DNA of 64,000 bases, taken from the NCBI GenBank assembly GCA_014190015.1, contig BJFT01000004.1, positions 27,159 through 91,158 of the forward strand. Reading direction: 5' to 3'. Below the pieces are notes generated by a model. It did no database searches and was not told where the DNA came from. It worked only from the letters and a program-made list of their open reading frames with translations. Below are positions 46,616-57,210 of the stretch, one piece after another (the first letter of the stretch is position 1; the number at the start of each line of letters is the position of its first letter). The translations under genes and the position numbers were made by a program. Source of the stretch: Actinomycetes bacterium. Lineage in GTDB: Bacteria > Actinomycetota > Actinomycetes > Nanopelagicales > Nanopelagicaceae.

Positions 46616-47925
46616 GCAATAAGTATTTTATTTCAGGTGGAACTCTTGATGATGGAAGCAAAAAGAACCTTTTTATTTCAGATGGAAAGATTAGTGGTTT
46701 TGAAAATCCAGCAAATAGTGGTGCGCAAGTTATTGATGCAACAGGGAAAATAATTCTCCCCGGTCTAGTTGATCTGCATACCCATTTGCGCGAGCCTGGT
46801 AAAGAAGATTCCGAAACAGTTTTATCGGCATCTCGCGCAGGTGCCAAAGGTGGTTTCACCGCTTTATCTGCAATGCCAAATACATCTCCGGTTGCTGATA
46901 CAGCGGGTGTAGTGGAACAAGTGCTACGTCTAGGAGTCGAAGCGGGTTTATGTGATGTTTTCCCAATCGGAGCAGTAACAAAGAACCTGCAAGGAAGCGA
47001 ACTATCTGAAATAGGTGCGATGGCAGATAGCGCTGCGGCGGTACGAATATTTAGCGATGATGGCCATTGCGTTTCAAATCCTGCCGTAATGCGACGGGCC
47101 CTTGAATACGTCAAAAAATTTGATGGCGTTATCGCTCAGCACGCACAAGATCCAGATCTAACGGTTAATGCTCAGATGAATGAAGGAGTTATTTCTTCCA
47201 TACTGGGATTAAAGGGTTGGCCACCGATTGCCGAAGAAGCAATTATTGCTCGCGATGTTTTGCTCACTGAACACGTTCAGTCACGACTGCATGTTTGCCA
47301 CGTAACAACTGCAGGTGGAGTAGAAATAATTCGATGGGCAAAGGCTCGCGGAATTAATGTAACTGCTGAAGTTACCCCACATCATTTATTGTTAACAGAT
47401 GATTTAGCTGCTTCCTATGATCCGGTTTACAAAGTGAATCCACCTCTTCGCACAGAAAAAGATGTTCATGCACTTCGGGAAGCTTTAGCTGAGGGCATCA
47501 TTGACATTGTTGCTACGGATCACGCACCCCATCCTGCTGAGAATAAAGAATGCGAATGGCAGGAAGCTGCTTTCGGAATGCTGGGATTAGAAACTGCACT
47601 CTCAATCATTGCTTTAACCATGGTTGAAACGAAGTTATTGGATTGGAAGGGCGTAGCCGAGCGCTTTTCAAGAGCCCCAGCACGTATCGGAGGGTATGCG
47701 CACCAAGGAGGCGAGTTAAATGTGGGCGAGATGGCAAATCTCACTCTTATTGACCCTGCTGCTAGTTGGAGAGTGGACCGCAACTTAGTAGCCTCTCGTA
47801 GTCGCAATACTCCTTTTCATGGAATGGAACTACCTGGCGTGATTTCTGAAACTTTCTTCAGGGGAGTACCAACCTTGCGCAACGCTGAATTAGTGCAGCA
47901 GTTAAATTCGGAAAATAGTCAATGA
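46612..47925 (+). CDS. pyrC: Dihydroorotase
   Basis: A 437-residue class I dihydroorotase. Zinc ligands are in [13 protein letters not shown] (HxH), QHAQD, and [22 protein letters not shown]; the metal-binding Asp is in IVATDHAPH. It closes carbamoyl aspartate to dihydroorotate. Overlaps of four bases with pyrB and carA indicate coupled translation. Confidence 0.97.
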   Translation: MSNKYFISGGTLDDGSKKNLFISDGKISGFENPANSGAQVIDATGKIILPGLVDLHTHLREPGKEDSETVLSASRAGAKGGFTALSAMPNTSPVADTAGVVEQVLRLGVEAGLCDVFPIGAVTKNLQGSELSEIGAMADSAAAVRIFSDDGHCVSNPAVMRRALEYVKKFDGVIAQHAQDPDLTVNAQMNEGVISSILGLKGWPPIAEEAIIARDVLLTEHVQSRLHVCHVTTAGGVEIIRWAKARGINVTAEVTPHHLLLTDDLAASYDPVYKVNPPLRTEKDVHALREALAEGIIDIVATDHAPHPAENKECEWQEAAFGMLGLETALSIIALTMVETKLLDWKGVAERFSRAPARIGGYAHQGGELNVGEMANLTLIDPAASWRVDRNLVASRSRNTPFHGMELPGVISETFFRGVPTLRNAELVQQLNSENSQ

Positions 47926-49049
47926 GTAAAGCTTTCTTAGTCCTAGATGACGGTCGAATCTTCGAGGGTTCCTCATGGGCTTTTGAAGGTACAACTTTTG
48001 GTGAAGCTGTTTTTCAAACTGGCATGACTGGTTATCAAGAAACTTTGACTGATCCTTCGTATCACAAACAAGTTGTTGTTATGACTGCTCCCCATATCGG
48101 AAATACGGGAATGAATACCCAAGATAATGAATCCAAAAAAATATGGGTTTCAGGTTTTGTGGTCCGAAATCCTTCTCCAATTACCAGTAATTGGCGGAGT
48201 GAAAAATCTCTCGAAAAAGAGTTGATAGATCAGAAAATTGTGGGGATTTCAGGGGTCGATACGCGCGCTCTTACACGCCATTTGCGCGATCGCGGCGCCA
48301 TGCGTGTTGGAATTTTCTCGGGGCAGAGCCTTACACGCGAAGAGATGGTTATTGAAGTACGTAAGCAACCGCAGATGTCTGGTTCTTATTTAAGTCAAGA
48401 TGTTTCCACTAAAAAGAGTTATGTAGTTGCGGCCCAAGGAGAAAAGAAATTTACAGTTGCAGCCATTGATCTTGGAATCAAAGGCGCAACTCCTCGGGCA
48501 CTTTCAATTCGTGGTGTTGAAACACATGTAATGCCATACAACGTCTCTTTCAAGGAAATTTCAGATCTCAATCCTGATGGAGTATTTCTATCAAATGGTC
48601 CCGGAGATCCAGCAACTATGACCGCCACAATTGATTTGGTTCGCAAAATCTTGTTGGCAGAGATACCCATCTTTGGTATCTGCTTTGGTCATCAGATATT
48701 AGGTCGTGCCTTGGGTTTTGAAACTTATAAATTGCAATTTGGTCATCGTGGAATTAATCAACCTGTTATAGATAAAAACACTAACAAGGTAGAGATAACT
48801 GCTCACAATCATGGTTTTGCCTTGAAGGCTCCCACTGATGGAATTTTTTCAACTGTTTTTGGCACCGGAGAAGTTACTCATGTCTGTTTAAATGATGGAG
48901 TTGTAGAAGGTTTGCAATTGTTAGAGCGTGCCGCCTTTAGCGTTCAGTATCACCCTGAAGCTGCCGCAGGTCCACACGACGCGGATTATCTCTTTGATCG
49001 ATTCATAGATTTAATGCTGAAATATCCAGTAGCCCAGAGGATTAAATAA
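47922..49049 (+). CDS. carA: Carbamoyl-phosphate synthase small (glutaminase) subunit
   Basis: A 375-residue CarA. The N-terminal domain has [22 protein letters not shown] and [26 protein letters not shown] sequence; the class I amidotransferase domain has SNGPGDP, the nucleophile Cys in [11 protein letters not shown] and the His/Glu pair in [12 protein letters not shown]. It supplies ammonia to CarB. One base overlaps with carB. Confidence 0.97.
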   Translation: MSKAFLVLDDGRIFEGSSWAFEGTTFGEAVFQTGMTGYQETLTDPSYHKQVVVMTAPHIGNTGMNTQDNESKKIWVSGFVVRNPSPITSNWRSEKSLEKELIDQKIVGISGVDTRALTRHLRDRGAMRVGIFSGQSLTREEMVIEVRKQPQMSGSYLSQDVSTKKSYVVAAQGEKKFTVAAIDLGIKGATPRALSIRGVETHVMPYNVSFKEISDLNPDGVFLSNGPGDPATMTATIDLVRKILLAEIPIFGICFGHQILGRALGFETYKLQFGHRGINQPVIDKNTNKVEITAHNHGFALKAPTDGIFSTVFGTGEVTHVCLNDGVVEGLQLLERAAFSVQYHPEAAAGPHDADYLFDRFIDLMLKYPVAQRIK

Positions 49050-52000
49050 TGGCTAGAGATACTTCAATTAAAAGTGTTTTAGTAATTGGAAGCGGACCTA
49101 TAGTCATCGGACAAGCTTGCGAATTCGATTATTCTGGAACACAAGCCTGTCGTGTATTGCGTGCCGAAGGTATTCGGGTAATTCTTGTGAATTCAAATCC
49201 AGCAACGATCATGACGGATCCAGAATTTGCGGATGCAACATATATCGAACCAATCACACCTGAATTTATTGAACAAATCATCATCAAGGAAAAACCAGAT
49301 GCAGTGCTGGCAACCCTTGGAGGACAGACGGCTTTGAATGCAGCCATTGGTTTATACGAGTTAGGAACACTAGCTAAATACGGGGTTAAGTTAATCGGTG
49401 CTGACGTTGATGCGATCAAACGTGGCGAAAACCGTGAATTATTCCGTGCAATAGTTGAAAAGATTGGGGGCGAAAGCGCTCGTTCAATTATTTGTCACAC
49501 CATGGAAGACTCTCTAGAAGCCGCAAAGAAGCTTAATTATCCAGTGGTAGTTCGACCTTCATTTACGATGGGCGGCTTGGGATCAGGAATTGCGTTTTCC
49601 GAAGATGAGTTGAAGCAAATTGCGGGCGCTGGTTTACGTCACAGTCCAACATCAGAAGTTCTGCTTGAAGAGTCCATAATTGGTTGGAAAGAATACGAAT
49701 TAGAAGTGATGCGCGATAAGACCGATAACGTCGTGATTGTCTGTAGCATCGAAAATCTCGATCCGATGGGCGTTCATACCGGTGATTCAATTACTGTTGC
49801 GCCGTCAATGACCCTAACCGATGTTGAATATCAAAAACTTCGAGATCTTTCGATTGCAATTATTCGCGAAGTAGGCGTTGATACAGGTGGCTGCAACATT
49901 CAATTCGCTGTGAATCCAGATAATGGAAGAATAATTGTTATTGAAATGAACCCTCGCGTTTCTCGTTCAAGTGCACTTGCTTCAAAGGCAACGGGGTTTC
50001 CTATCGCAAAGATAGCGACCAAGCTTGCAATTGGTTATACATTAGATGAGATTAGAAATGATATTACTCAGGTAACTCCAGCTTCCTTTGAGCCAACTCT
50101 GGATTATGTAGTGGTTAAGGCCCCACGCTTTGCTTTCGAAAAATTCGCTGACGCAGATCCTCGATTAACCACAACGATGAAGAGTGTTGGTGAAGCCATG
50201 GCTATCGGTCGGAGCTTTCCTGAAGCTCTGATGAAAGCTCTTCGCTCTCTTGAGAGAAAAGAAGCAATATTTACTTTTCCATCAAAGAAAAACGATATCC
50301 CTATAGATGAATTGTTAAAGAAGATGCGTACCCCAACTGAGTATCGCTTACAGCAAGTTCAATTAGCCATGTGGGCGGGTGCAACCATTGAATCTGTTTA
50401 TGAGGCATCAAAAATTGACCGATGGTACTTAGAACAAATCTCTATTATTAATGAACGTGCTCAGTTAATCGCCCAGCCAGGTGAGTTAAATGCTGATGTA
50501 ATTAGGAGTGCTAAAAATATAGGTTTGTCAGATTCACAGATTGCACAATTAAGATCGATTACCGAAGAAGACGTGCGCAGAAGTCGAAATCATCTGGGAA
50601 TTCACCCGGTCTATAAAACAGTTGATACATGTGCTGCGGAATTCGAAGCGTTCACTCCGTATCACTATTCAAGTTATGAAGAAGAAACAGAAGTAAAACC
50701 ACGCACTAAATCTGCAGTAATTATTCTTGGCAGTGGTCCGAATCGAATCGGTCAAGGCATAGAGTTTGATTACTCCTGCGTTCATGCAAGCTTTGCTCTG
50801 CAAGAGAGCGACTTTGAAACAATTATGATTAACTGCAATCCTGAGACAGTGTCAACTGATTATGACACTAGTGATCGCTTATATTTCGAACCACTAACTC
50901 TTGAAGATGTTCTTGAAGTTATTCATGCTGAAACTCTTGCTGGTCCAGTATTGGGAGTTATTACGCAATTGGGTGGACAGACTCCGCTTGGTTTAGCAGC
51001 AGGATTAAAAGACGCGGGTGTCACCATTTTGGGTACTAGTCCTGAAGCTATTAATTTAGCTGAAGAGCGTGGAGCTTTCGGAGAAATTCTTAAGCAGGTA
51101 AATCTCTTGGCACCTGAATATGGCATGGCATCGTCAGAGCAAGAAGCGCTCACGATTGCTCAGCGAATTGGTTATCCGGTTTTAGTTAGACCCTCTTTTG
51201 TTTTAGGTGGTCGAGGGATGGAAATTGTCTACGATGATGAATCACTTGCAGGGTTTATTTCTCGCGCTACCGATATAACTCCAGATCATCCTGTTCTTGT
51301 CGATAGATTTTTAGATAGTGCAATCGAAATTGATGTCGACGCTTTATTTGATGGCCAAGAACTCTTCCTAGGTGGAGTAATGGAGCATATTGAGGAAGCA
51401 GGGATTCATTCTGGCGACAGCGCTTGTGTGCTGCCAGCAATGTCTTTGAGCCGAGATCAAATTGCAACAATAAAAGAGGCGACAACAAAAATTGCTAAAG
51501 CTGTTGGTGTTGTGGGACTTATAAATATTCAATTTGCAATGAGTGATTCTCAGCTCTTTGTTCTGGAGGCTAACCCGCGTGCATCTCGTACTGTGCCTTT
51601 TGTAAGTAAAGCAACGGGTGTTCCTCTAGCAAAAACGGCGGCCCGATTGGCAGTTGGTTCTTCAATTGCCGCTTTACGCGAAGAAGGATTATTACCAAAC
51701 AAGGGTGACGGAATTGCAAAGGGTATCTCGGTTAAAGAAGCCGTATTGCCGTGGAATAGATTCCGAAGAACTGATGGTCGCGGAGTAGATGCAGTTCTTG
51801 GTCCAGAAATGCGATCAACTGGTGAAGTTATGGGTATATCAAACTCTTTCGGACAGAGTTATGCGAAATCGCAAATAAGCGCTTTTGGAGCGTTGCCTAA
51901 GAATGGAACTGTCTTTGTTAGTTTGGCCGATAAAGACAAGGCACAAGGTATTCAAGCAGCGCATGATTTATCTCGTATTGGATTTCAAATCTTGGCAACT

Positions 52001-52312
52001 GGTGGAACGGCGGACGCGCTATCTGCAAAGCAGATTCCATGTACACGAGTTCGCAAACATTCAGAAGGGACCGGTCCACTTGGTGAAAAAACCATCGTTG
52101 AATTAATCAATTCAGGAAGTATCGATTTGATTATCAACACACCAGTGGGACGAGGAACCCGACAAGATGGTTGGCTTATCCGCACTGCTGCAGTCCAGAG
52201 ATCAGTTCCATGCATAACTACTACTGCTGGGTTTAAGGCCGCAGTAGAGGGAATCAAATCGCTGCAACGTGAAGAGTTATCAATTCGATCCATTCAGAGT
52301 TGGTTGGCTTAG
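49049..52312 (+). CDS. carB: Carbamoyl-phosphate synthase large subunit
   Basis: A 1087-residue CarB with two homologous ATP-grasp halves (about residues 1-550 and 551-940): the first with [20 protein letters not shown] and [15 protein letters not shown], the second with [19 protein letters not shown] and [17 protein letters not shown], followed by an MGS-like allosteric domain ([23 protein letters not shown]). It makes carbamoyl phosphate for both pyrimidine and arginine synthesis. Length is normal. Confidence 0.98.
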   Translation: MARDTSIKSVLVIGSGPIVIGQACEFDYSGTQACRVLRAEGIRVILVNSNPATIMTDPEFADATYIEPITPEFIEQIIIKEKPDAVLATLGGQTALNAAIGLYELGTLAKYGVKLIGADVDAIKRGENRELFRAIVEKIGGESARSIICHTMEDSLEAAKKLNYPVVVRPSFTMGGLGSGIAFSEDELKQIAGAGLRHSPTSEVLLEESIIGWKEYELEVMRDKTDNVVIVCSIENLDPMGVHTGDSITVAPSMTLTDVEYQKLRDLSIAIIREVGVDTGGCNIQFAVNPDNGRIIVIEMNPRVSRSSALASKATGFPIAKIATKLAIGYTLDEIRNDITQVTPASFEPTLDYVVVKAPRFAFEKFADADPRLTTTMKSVGEAMAIGRSFPEALMKALRSLERKEAIFTFPSKKNDIPIDELLKKMRTPTEYRLQQVQLAMWAGATIESVYEASKIDRWYLEQISIINERAQLIAQPGELNADVIRSAKNIGLSDSQIAQLRSITEEDVRRSRNHLGIHPVYKTVDTCAAEFEAFTPYHYSSYEEETEVKPRTKSAVIILGSGPNRIGQGIEFDYSCVHASFALQESDFETIMINCNPETVSTDYDTSDRLYFEPLTLEDVLEVIHAETLAGPVLGVITQLGGQTPLGLAAGLKDAGVTILGTSPEAINLAEERGAFGEILKQVNLLAPEYGMASSEQEALTIAQRIGYPVLVRPSFVLGGRGMEIVYDDESLAGFISRATDITPDHPVLVDRFLDSAIEIDVDALFDGQELFLGGVMEHIEEAGIHSGDSACVLPAMSLSRDQIATIKEATTKIAKAVGVVGLINIQFAMSDSQLFVLEANPRASRTVPFVSKATGVPLAKTAARLAVGSSIAALREEGLLPNKGDGIAKGISVKEAVLPWNRFRRTDGRGVDAVLGPEMRSTGEVMGISNSFGQSYAKSQISAFGALPKNGTVFVSLADKDKAQGIQAAHDLSRIGFQILATGGTADALSAKQIPCTRVRKHSEGTGPLGEKTIVELINSGSIDLIINTPVGRGTRQDGWLIRTAAVQRSVPCITTTAGFKAAVEGIKSLQREELSIRSIQSWLA

Positions 52313-52314
52313 TT

Positions 52315-53163
52315 ATGTCAACAATCAATAAAAATGCAGGCCGAATCATTGCAACAGTTGTGTCGAATAAACGGGTAGGTCAATACCATCAGATTCTTTT
52401 AAATGTTGGTGAAATGGTGAATAACTGTAAACCGGGAAATTTCGTTGCCATGAAAGTTGGTGGCGAGAATGCAAAAATGATCCTGAGAAGGGCATTCGCA
52501 ATCTCTCGAGTTTCATTAACTGGTCCTTATGGCGGATCAATGGAGTTAATCGTTGCTCCATTTGGTCAAGGCAGTAAGTGGTTATGTTCACAAATTGAAG
52601 GTGCAGAAATTGATTTGATTGCTCCGCTTGGCACCGCATTTGGAATCCCAACACAACCTGTTCGTGCTTTATTGGTAGGTGGTGGTTATGGTTCTGCGCC
52701 GCTCTTTGGTTTAGCAGAAGTTTTAAAGAATCGTGGATGCCGCGTAGATATGTATTTAGGAGCGAGCACAGGTGGAAAGATTTATGCCCCAATGGAGGGT
52801 AAGCGGTCGGTAAATGTTCTTCGTATTTATACAGAAGATGGATCCATGGGAGAGCGCGGTCGCGTAACAGAACCAATTCCCGGATTAATAGCCGATGGTT
52901 TAATTGATGTCATTTATTCATGTGGACCAATGCCTATGCTCCAAGCTATCTCGGAAATAGTTGCAGGAAGTGATGTGGTGCATCAATGTGCTGTTGAAGA
53001 ATCCATGGCTTGTGGTGTCGGAATCTGCATGACATGTGTTCTGCCGGTTGCCGATACTGACGGAAATGTATCCATGAAGCGTTCTTGCATCGATGGGCCC
53101 GTGATGGATGGTTCGCATGTGCTTTGGGATCAAGTTGGTAAAGTTCCAGAGGTTCATTCATGA
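52315..53163 (+). CDS. pyrK: Dihydroorotate dehydrogenase electron-transfer subunit
   Basis: A 282-residue FAD and [2Fe-2S] protein. The FAD-binding LRRAFAISR segment, the NAD-domain stretch VGGGYGSAPLFGLAE and the cluster cysteines in MACGVGICMTCVLP plus KRSCIDGPV (C-x4-C-x2-C..C) are intact. PyrK passes electrons from the class 1B PyrD to NAD. The ATG at 52315 lies two bases after carB; the frame to 52300 starts inside carB. Mycobacterium lacks pyrK. Confidence 0.95.
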   Translation: MSTINKNAGRIIATVVSNKRVGQYHQILLNVGEMVNNCKPGNFVAMKVGGENAKMILRRAFAISRVSLTGPYGGSMELIVAPFGQGSKWLCSQIEGAEIDLIAPLGTAFGIPTQPVRALLVGGGYGSAPLFGLAEVLKNRGCRVDMYLGASTGGKIYAPMEGKRSVNVLRIYTEDGSMGERGRVTEPIPGLIADGLIDVIYSCGPMPMLQAISEIVAGSDVVHQCAVEESMACGVGICMTCVLPVADTDGNVSMKRSCIDGPVMDGSHVLWDQVGKVPEVHS

Positions 53164-54101
53164 TTGATTTATCTACAACTCTAGGTAATGCGTGGTTTCC
53201 TTCTCCGCTTTTCACCGCAAGTGGTTGCGCCAGTTCCGGCAAGGAATTGGCACAATTTATCGATTTACGTGAAATCGGTGCAGTTGTTACTAAATCTGTA
53301 ATGAGTAAACCTCGTCATGGGCGTGCAACTCCACGTATGGCTGAAACGCCAAGTGGAATGATTAATTCGATCGGGTTACAAGGCCCCGGTATAGATCAAT
53401 TTTTAGCACACGATTTACCTTGGTTAGTAAGTCAAAAAGCTCGAGTAATTGTTTCAATAGCTGGTGAAACTGTTGAAGAGTACGCAACTTTGGCGCGTAA
53501 GGTTCGATCCGCTCCAGGAATAAGTGCGCTGGAAGTAAATATCTCATGTCCCAATGTTGAAAACCGTGGTTTAGTTTTTGCTTGTGATCCTGATGCTTCG
53601 CGTCGCGTCATAGATGGAGTGCGAAAAACGTTAGGGGGAGAATTACCAATCATTGCAAAACTATCTCCTGATGTTACTGATTTAGTATCAATTGCAAAGG
53701 GCGTTGTCGACGCTGGCGCAGATGGGTTAGCGCTAATCAACACGGTACTTTCTATGGTAATTAATTTAGACACAATGCGACCACATTTGGGCGGCAAAAC
53801 CGGTGGGTTATCAGGACCTGCAATTAGACCCATAGCTGTTCGAGCAATTTATCAAGTACACGAAGCGTTGCCCACAGTACCGATACTTGGAATGGGTGGA
53901 GTTGCAAGTGGCAGAGATGCCCTAGAACTAATCCTTGCAGGTGCTAAAGGAGTATCAGTTGGAACAGCATCTTTTGGCGATCCTGCAGCGATAATCACTA
54001 TTCAGAATGAATTGAAAGATTTATTAAAAGCACGTGGATTCACCTCGGTTGCGCAGGCTGTTGGTTATGCACATCGCCCAGCCGAAGATATCGAGAAATA
54101 A
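53160..54101 (+). CDS. pyrD: Dihydroorotate dehydrogenase, class 1B
   Basis: A 313-residue FMN-binding TIM barrel. Motifs: TASGCASSGKELAQF, SIGLQGPGIDQFL, the active-site NISCPN with catalytic Cys, IAKLSPDVTDLVSIAKG, and the FMN phosphate site GMGGVASGRDALELILAGA. No N-terminal membrane helix is present, unlike class 2. It pairs with PyrK, so it is an NAD-dependent class 1B enzyme. Four-base overlap with pyrK. Confidence 0.96.
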   Translation: MIDLSTTLGNAWFPSPLFTASGCASSGKELAQFIDLREIGAVVTKSVMSKPRHGRATPRMAETPSGMINSIGLQGPGIDQFLAHDLPWLVSQKARVIVSIAGETVEEYATLARKVRSAPGISALEVNISCPNVENRGLVFACDPDASRRVIDGVRKTLGGELPIIAKLSPDVTDLVSIAKGVVDAGADGLALINTVLSMVINLDTMRPHLGGKTGGLSGPAIRPIAVRAIYQVHEALPTVPILGMGGVASGRDALELILAGAKGVSVGTASFGDPAAIITIQNELKDLLKARGFTSVAQAVGYAHRPAEDIEK

Positions 54102-54103
54102 AT

Positions 54104-54814
54104 ATGAGCACCAAAGCGCCAATTATTCTGGCTGTAGACACCTCTGATTTAGAATTAGCAAAATCCTGGATTTCTCATACATCAGAACACGTAAGTGTTT
54201 TCAAATTGGGTCTTGAATTTTTTCTTAACTTCGGACGTGAGGGTGTTCGAGCTGTAACCGAGAATTCCGATGCCAAAATATTCCTAGATCTGAAGTTACA
54301 TGACATTCCCAATACCGTGGCTCACGCAGCACAGAGTGCTTCAATATTGAATCCCTTTTTTCTCACGGTTCATGCCAGTGGTGGTAGCGCAATGATTGAA
54401 GCCGCCGTGCAAGCAGCACCTCAAACCAACATCACTGCAGTCACTGTTTTAACTTCAATGTCGGAATCAGATGTCAGATCTGTTGGTTTTAGTGATGATG
54501 CCTTAATCACCGCTACCCGTTTAGCGCAGTTAGCCGTAACAGCTGGTGCGAAAGCAATAGTTTGTTCTCCTTTAGAAACAACCACTATTCGACGCGCTAT
54601 AGGAGAGGAGCCCATAATCATTACCCCAGGCGTTCGACCTCTGTCGATGGTTGGCAAAGATGATCAGACACGGACAATGACCCCTTCAGATGCAATTGCT
54701 GCTGGTGCGAATTATGTTGTTATTGGTAGACCAATCACCAGCGCTTGGGAACCTACCGGTGTGGAGATAGGCAAGCGCGCACGTGAGATTGCATCTGAAA
54801 TCCTTAATTCTTAA
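54104..54814 (+). CDS. pyrF: Orotidine 5'-phosphate decarboxylase, type 1
   Basis: A 236-residue OMP decarboxylase. The catalytic DLKLHDIPNT motif (DxKxHDIPNT) marks the short type 1 family; LAVDTSDLELAK and the C-terminal TPGVRPL plus ADYVVIGRPI-like ANYVVIGRPI are in place. Mycobacterium uses the longer type 2 enzyme. It closes the UMP operon two bases after pyrD. Confidence 0.95.
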   Translation: MSTKAPIILAVDTSDLELAKSWISHTSEHVSVFKLGLEFFLNFGREGVRAVTENSDAKIFLDLKLHDIPNTVAHAAQSASILNPFFLTVHASGGSAMIEAAVQAAPQTNITAVTVLTSMSESDVRSVGFSDDALITATRLAQLAVTAGAKAIVCSPLETTTIRRAIGEEPIIITPGVRPLSMVGKDDQTRTMTPSDAIAAGANYVVIGRPITSAWEPTGVEIGKRAREIASEILNS

Positions 54815-54830
54815 TTTCTAATTCTTCCAC

Positions 54831-54836
54831 TAGATT
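54831..54836 (+). promoter_or_regulatory. -10 element, leaderless promoter of the mIHF-gmk gene
   Basis: TAGATT is followed by six bases and the ATG at 54843, in the 28-base gap after pyrF. Confidence 0.55.
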
Positions 54837-54842
54837 AAGCAC

Positions 54843-55712
54843 ATGGGATTGCCGCCTCAACTAAGTGCTGAAGAAAGAAGTGCGGCGCTCGAAAAGGCGA
54901 AACAATCTCGACAAGTGCGATCATTAGTCAAAAACAGAGTTAAAACGGGGGAGTTATCACTCTCAGATGTTTTCAAATTAGCTCAAGATGATCCAATTGT
55001 TGGGAAAATGCGAGTAGCCGATTTGTTGGCAGCCCTCAGTGGTGTTGGAAAAATTCGCGCGAGTGCCATTATGGAACGTTTAAGTATTGCTCCAACAAGA
55101 AGGATTCAAGGATTAGGTAAACATCAAATTTCTGCTCTAACTGCAGAATTTGTCCCTGGAAACAAACGTGGAAAGTTAGTTGTTCTCTCTGGCCCAGGTG
55201 GAGTTGGTAAAAGTACGATTGCCGCGTATGTCCGTAAGCACCAAAGTTTTTGGGTGAGTGTCTCTTCGACAACTCGCAAACCACGTACAAATGAAAAAAA
55301 TGGTGTTGATTATTTCTTCCTAACAGATAAAGAGTTCGATGAAGAGATATCTCGAAATCATTTCTTAGAATGGGCACATTTCGCAGGTGCCAGGTATGGA
55401 ACGCCCCGCGAACCTGTTGAGAAGGTTCTATCTACTGGTGCAAATGTTTTATTAGAAATCGAAATAGAGGGAGCTAAGCAAGTAAAAGCTCATGCACCCG
55501 AAGCCATTTTGGTTTTCCTAGAACCACCATCATGGGAAGAACTTGTTTCTAGACTAGAGAAACGAGCAACTGATTCAGAGCAGAGAAGGGCCGAAAGACT
55601 GGCTCTTGCCCAAGAAGAGCTTGCAGCAGCCTCATTTTTCGATCATCGCCTAGTTAATGACCAGGTCGAAAACGTAGTAAAGAAACTGTTATCCTTAGCC
55701 TCTGCCCGATAG
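54843..55712 (+). CDS. gmk: Fusion of mycobacterial-type integration host factor and guanylate kinase
   Basis: A 289-residue two-domain protein. Residues 1-103 are a full mIHF: LPPQLSAEERSAALEKA, the DPIVGKMRVADLLAALSGVGKIRA segment and the H2TH-like IMERLSIAPTRRIQGLGKHQ. Residues 105-289 are a complete guanylate kinase: P-loop GPGGVGKST (G117-T125), SSTTRKPR, the GVDYFF GMP site, LEWAHFAGARYGTPR and NDQVENVVKKL near the end. No in-frame ATG, GTG or TTG lies between the mIHF core and the P-loop (the nearest ATG is inside mIHF at 55071), so Gmk is made only as the fusion. In Mycobacterium mihF and gmk are separate neighbours. Confidence 0.93.
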   Translation: MGLPPQLSAEERSAALEKAKQSRQVRSLVKNRVKTGELSLSDVFKLAQDDPIVGKMRVADLLAALSGVGKIRASAIMERLSIAPTRRIQGLGKHQISALTAEFVPGNKRGKLVVLSGPGGVGKSTIAAYVRKHQSFWVSVSSTTRKPRTNEKNGVDYFFLTDKEFDEEISRNHFLEWAHFAGARYGTPREPVEKVLSTGANVLLEIEIEGAKQVKAHAPEAILVFLEPPSWEELVSRLEKRATDSEQRRAERLALAQEELAAASFFDHRLVNDQVENVVKKLLSLASAR

Positions 55713-55752
55713 GGCCAATCTCGCACTGATGCACGTTATAGGGAGTTAAACA

Positions 55753-56001
55753 ATGGACGGAATCACAAATCCACCTATTGATGAATTGCTAGATAAGAGC
55801 GGTTCGAAGTACAGCCTTGTGCTCTATGCAGCTAAGCGTGCTCGTCAGATCAACGCTTACTATTCTCAATTAGGTGAAGGCCTTCTTGAATACGTTGGAC
55901 CACTCGTTGAAACTCATGTGCACGAGAAGCCTCTCTCTATTGCGCTGCGCGAAATCAACGAAGGTCTTCTTACAATCGAAAACCTCGAACCAACCGCTTA
56001 A
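55753..56001 (+). CDS. rpoZ: RNA polymerase omega subunit
   Basis: An 82-residue omega subunit: [31 protein letters not shown], which matches the core of the family, then [22 protein letters not shown]. It helps assemble the beta' subunit. A GGGAG ribosome binding site is present. It follows gmk, as in most bacteria. Confidence 0.95.
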   Translation: MDGITNPPIDELLDKSGSKYSLVLYAAKRARQINAYYSQLGEGLLEYVGPLVETHVHEKPLSIALREINEGLLTIENLEPTA

Positions 56002-56010
56002 CTCTGGTTC

Positions 56011-57210
56011 ATGAGCGGTACCAAACGAGAAATTGTTCTCGGAGTTGGTGGCGGAATAGCTGCCTATAAAGCGTGCGAATTGTTACGTCGACTTCAGGAT
56101 TTGGATTTTTCAATTACGGTTGTTCCAACACCTTCGAGCTTAAACTTCGTCGGAGCTGCAACGTGGGAAGCGCTCTCTGGAAGAAGCGTAAGTACAGAAG
56201 TTTGGCAGGATGTTGACAAAGTTAAGCATGTTTCATTAGCAGATCAAGCTGAAGCAATAATTATTGCTCCAACAACTGCTGATCTCTTAGCTCGACTGGT
56301 TCAAGGTCGAGCAGATGATTTGTTAACAAATGTTGTATCAGCTAGTTCTAAACCTAAATTTCTAGTTCCTGCTATGCATCCTCAAATGTGGTTAAACCCA
56401 ACCACTCAGGCAAATGTTGAGATTTTGAAATCCCGAGGATTCGCAGTTATGCAACCAGCTACGGGACGTTTAACTGGAGAAGATTCCGGTGTTGGTAGAT
56501 TTCCTGAGAGCCAACAAATCATCGCCGCTTTCCTCGAACATATTGGCTCCACTCAAGATTTATTAGGAAAACGAATCCTCATCTCCGCTGGTGGCACGAG
56601 AGAAGCTATTGATCCTGTTCGTTATATTGGTAATCGCAGTTCTGGCAAACAAGGTCAAGCTCTGGCAATAGAGGCTCGTAATCGTGGAGCTCACGTAACT
56701 ATGGTTCTGGCTAATTCAAACATTGCTGATGTAGCTGGAATTCAAACGCTCAGAGTTGAAACTGCCGCCCAAATGCACGGTGCTTTAAAAGAGAATATGC
56801 ACGATTGCGATGTCCTGATCATGGCTGCCGCAGTCTCCGATGCGAGACCTACATCAGTAGCACAGGAGAAGATAAAGAAGGCTGATTTACAGAGTATCGA
56901 CTTAGTTTCAAACCTAGACATCCTCAAGGATCTCAGTGCTGATGCAAAAGATTCGCAGATCATTGTTGGTTTTGCGGCTGAAACATCAGATCTTGAGAAT
57001 CTGGGTCTAGCTAAATTGAAATCTAAGAAATTGAATCTTATATACGTCAATGATGTCTCAAATGGAGCAGTCTTTGCATCCGATCAAAGTGCTGGATTCT
57101 TGATAAGCGATGATGGCCAGAGCACCTATATTGAGCAAACTTCTAAGGCAAAAGTGGCTAGAAATATTCTAGATAAGGTCGTTTCTAGGTTAAGTTATGC
57201 CAATGGCTAA
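56011..57210 (+). CDS. coaBC: Phosphopantothenoylcysteine decarboxylase / phosphopantothenate-cysteine ligase
   Basis: A 399-residue bifunctional enzyme of coenzyme A synthesis. The N-terminal flavoprotein domain has [38 protein letters not shown] and PAMHPQMW (the PAMH form seen in mycobacteria). The C-terminal ligase has [29 protein letters not shown] and VGFAAET. A TTAACT hexamer seven bases before the ATG may be a weak promoter. Confidence 0.96.
   Translation: MSGTKREIVLGVGGGIAAYKACELLRRLQDLDFSITVVPTPSSLNFVGAATWEALSGRSVSTEVWQDVDKVKHVSLADQAEAIIIAPTTADLLARLVQGRADDLLTNVVSASSKPKFLVPAMHPQMWLNPTTQANVEILKSRGFAVMQPATGRLTGEDSGVGRFPESQQIIAAFLEHIGSTQDLLGKRILISAGGTREAIDPVRYIGNRSSGKQGQALAIEARNRGAHVTMVLANSNIADVAGIQTLRVETAAQMHGALKENMHDCDVLIMAAAVSDARPTSVAQEKIKKADLQSIDLVSNLDILKDLSADAKDSQIIVGFAAETSDLENLGLAKLKSKKLNLIYVNDVSNGAVFASDQSAGFLISDDGQSTYIEQTSKAKVARNILDKVVSRLSYANG

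Noticed and set aside
46449..47114. Long minus-strand open frame (221 codons) opposite pyrB/pyrC
   Set aside because: It is antisense to two well-recognised genes, its translation matches no family, and it has no start signal. Codon bias of the + strand genes leaves the opposite frame open.
55071..55712. Independent start for guanylate kinase at the ATG inside the mIHF domain
   Set aside because: It would begin in the middle of the mIHF helix (IMERL), has no Shine-Dalgarno or TAnnnT signal, and would leave a long non-Gmk tail.
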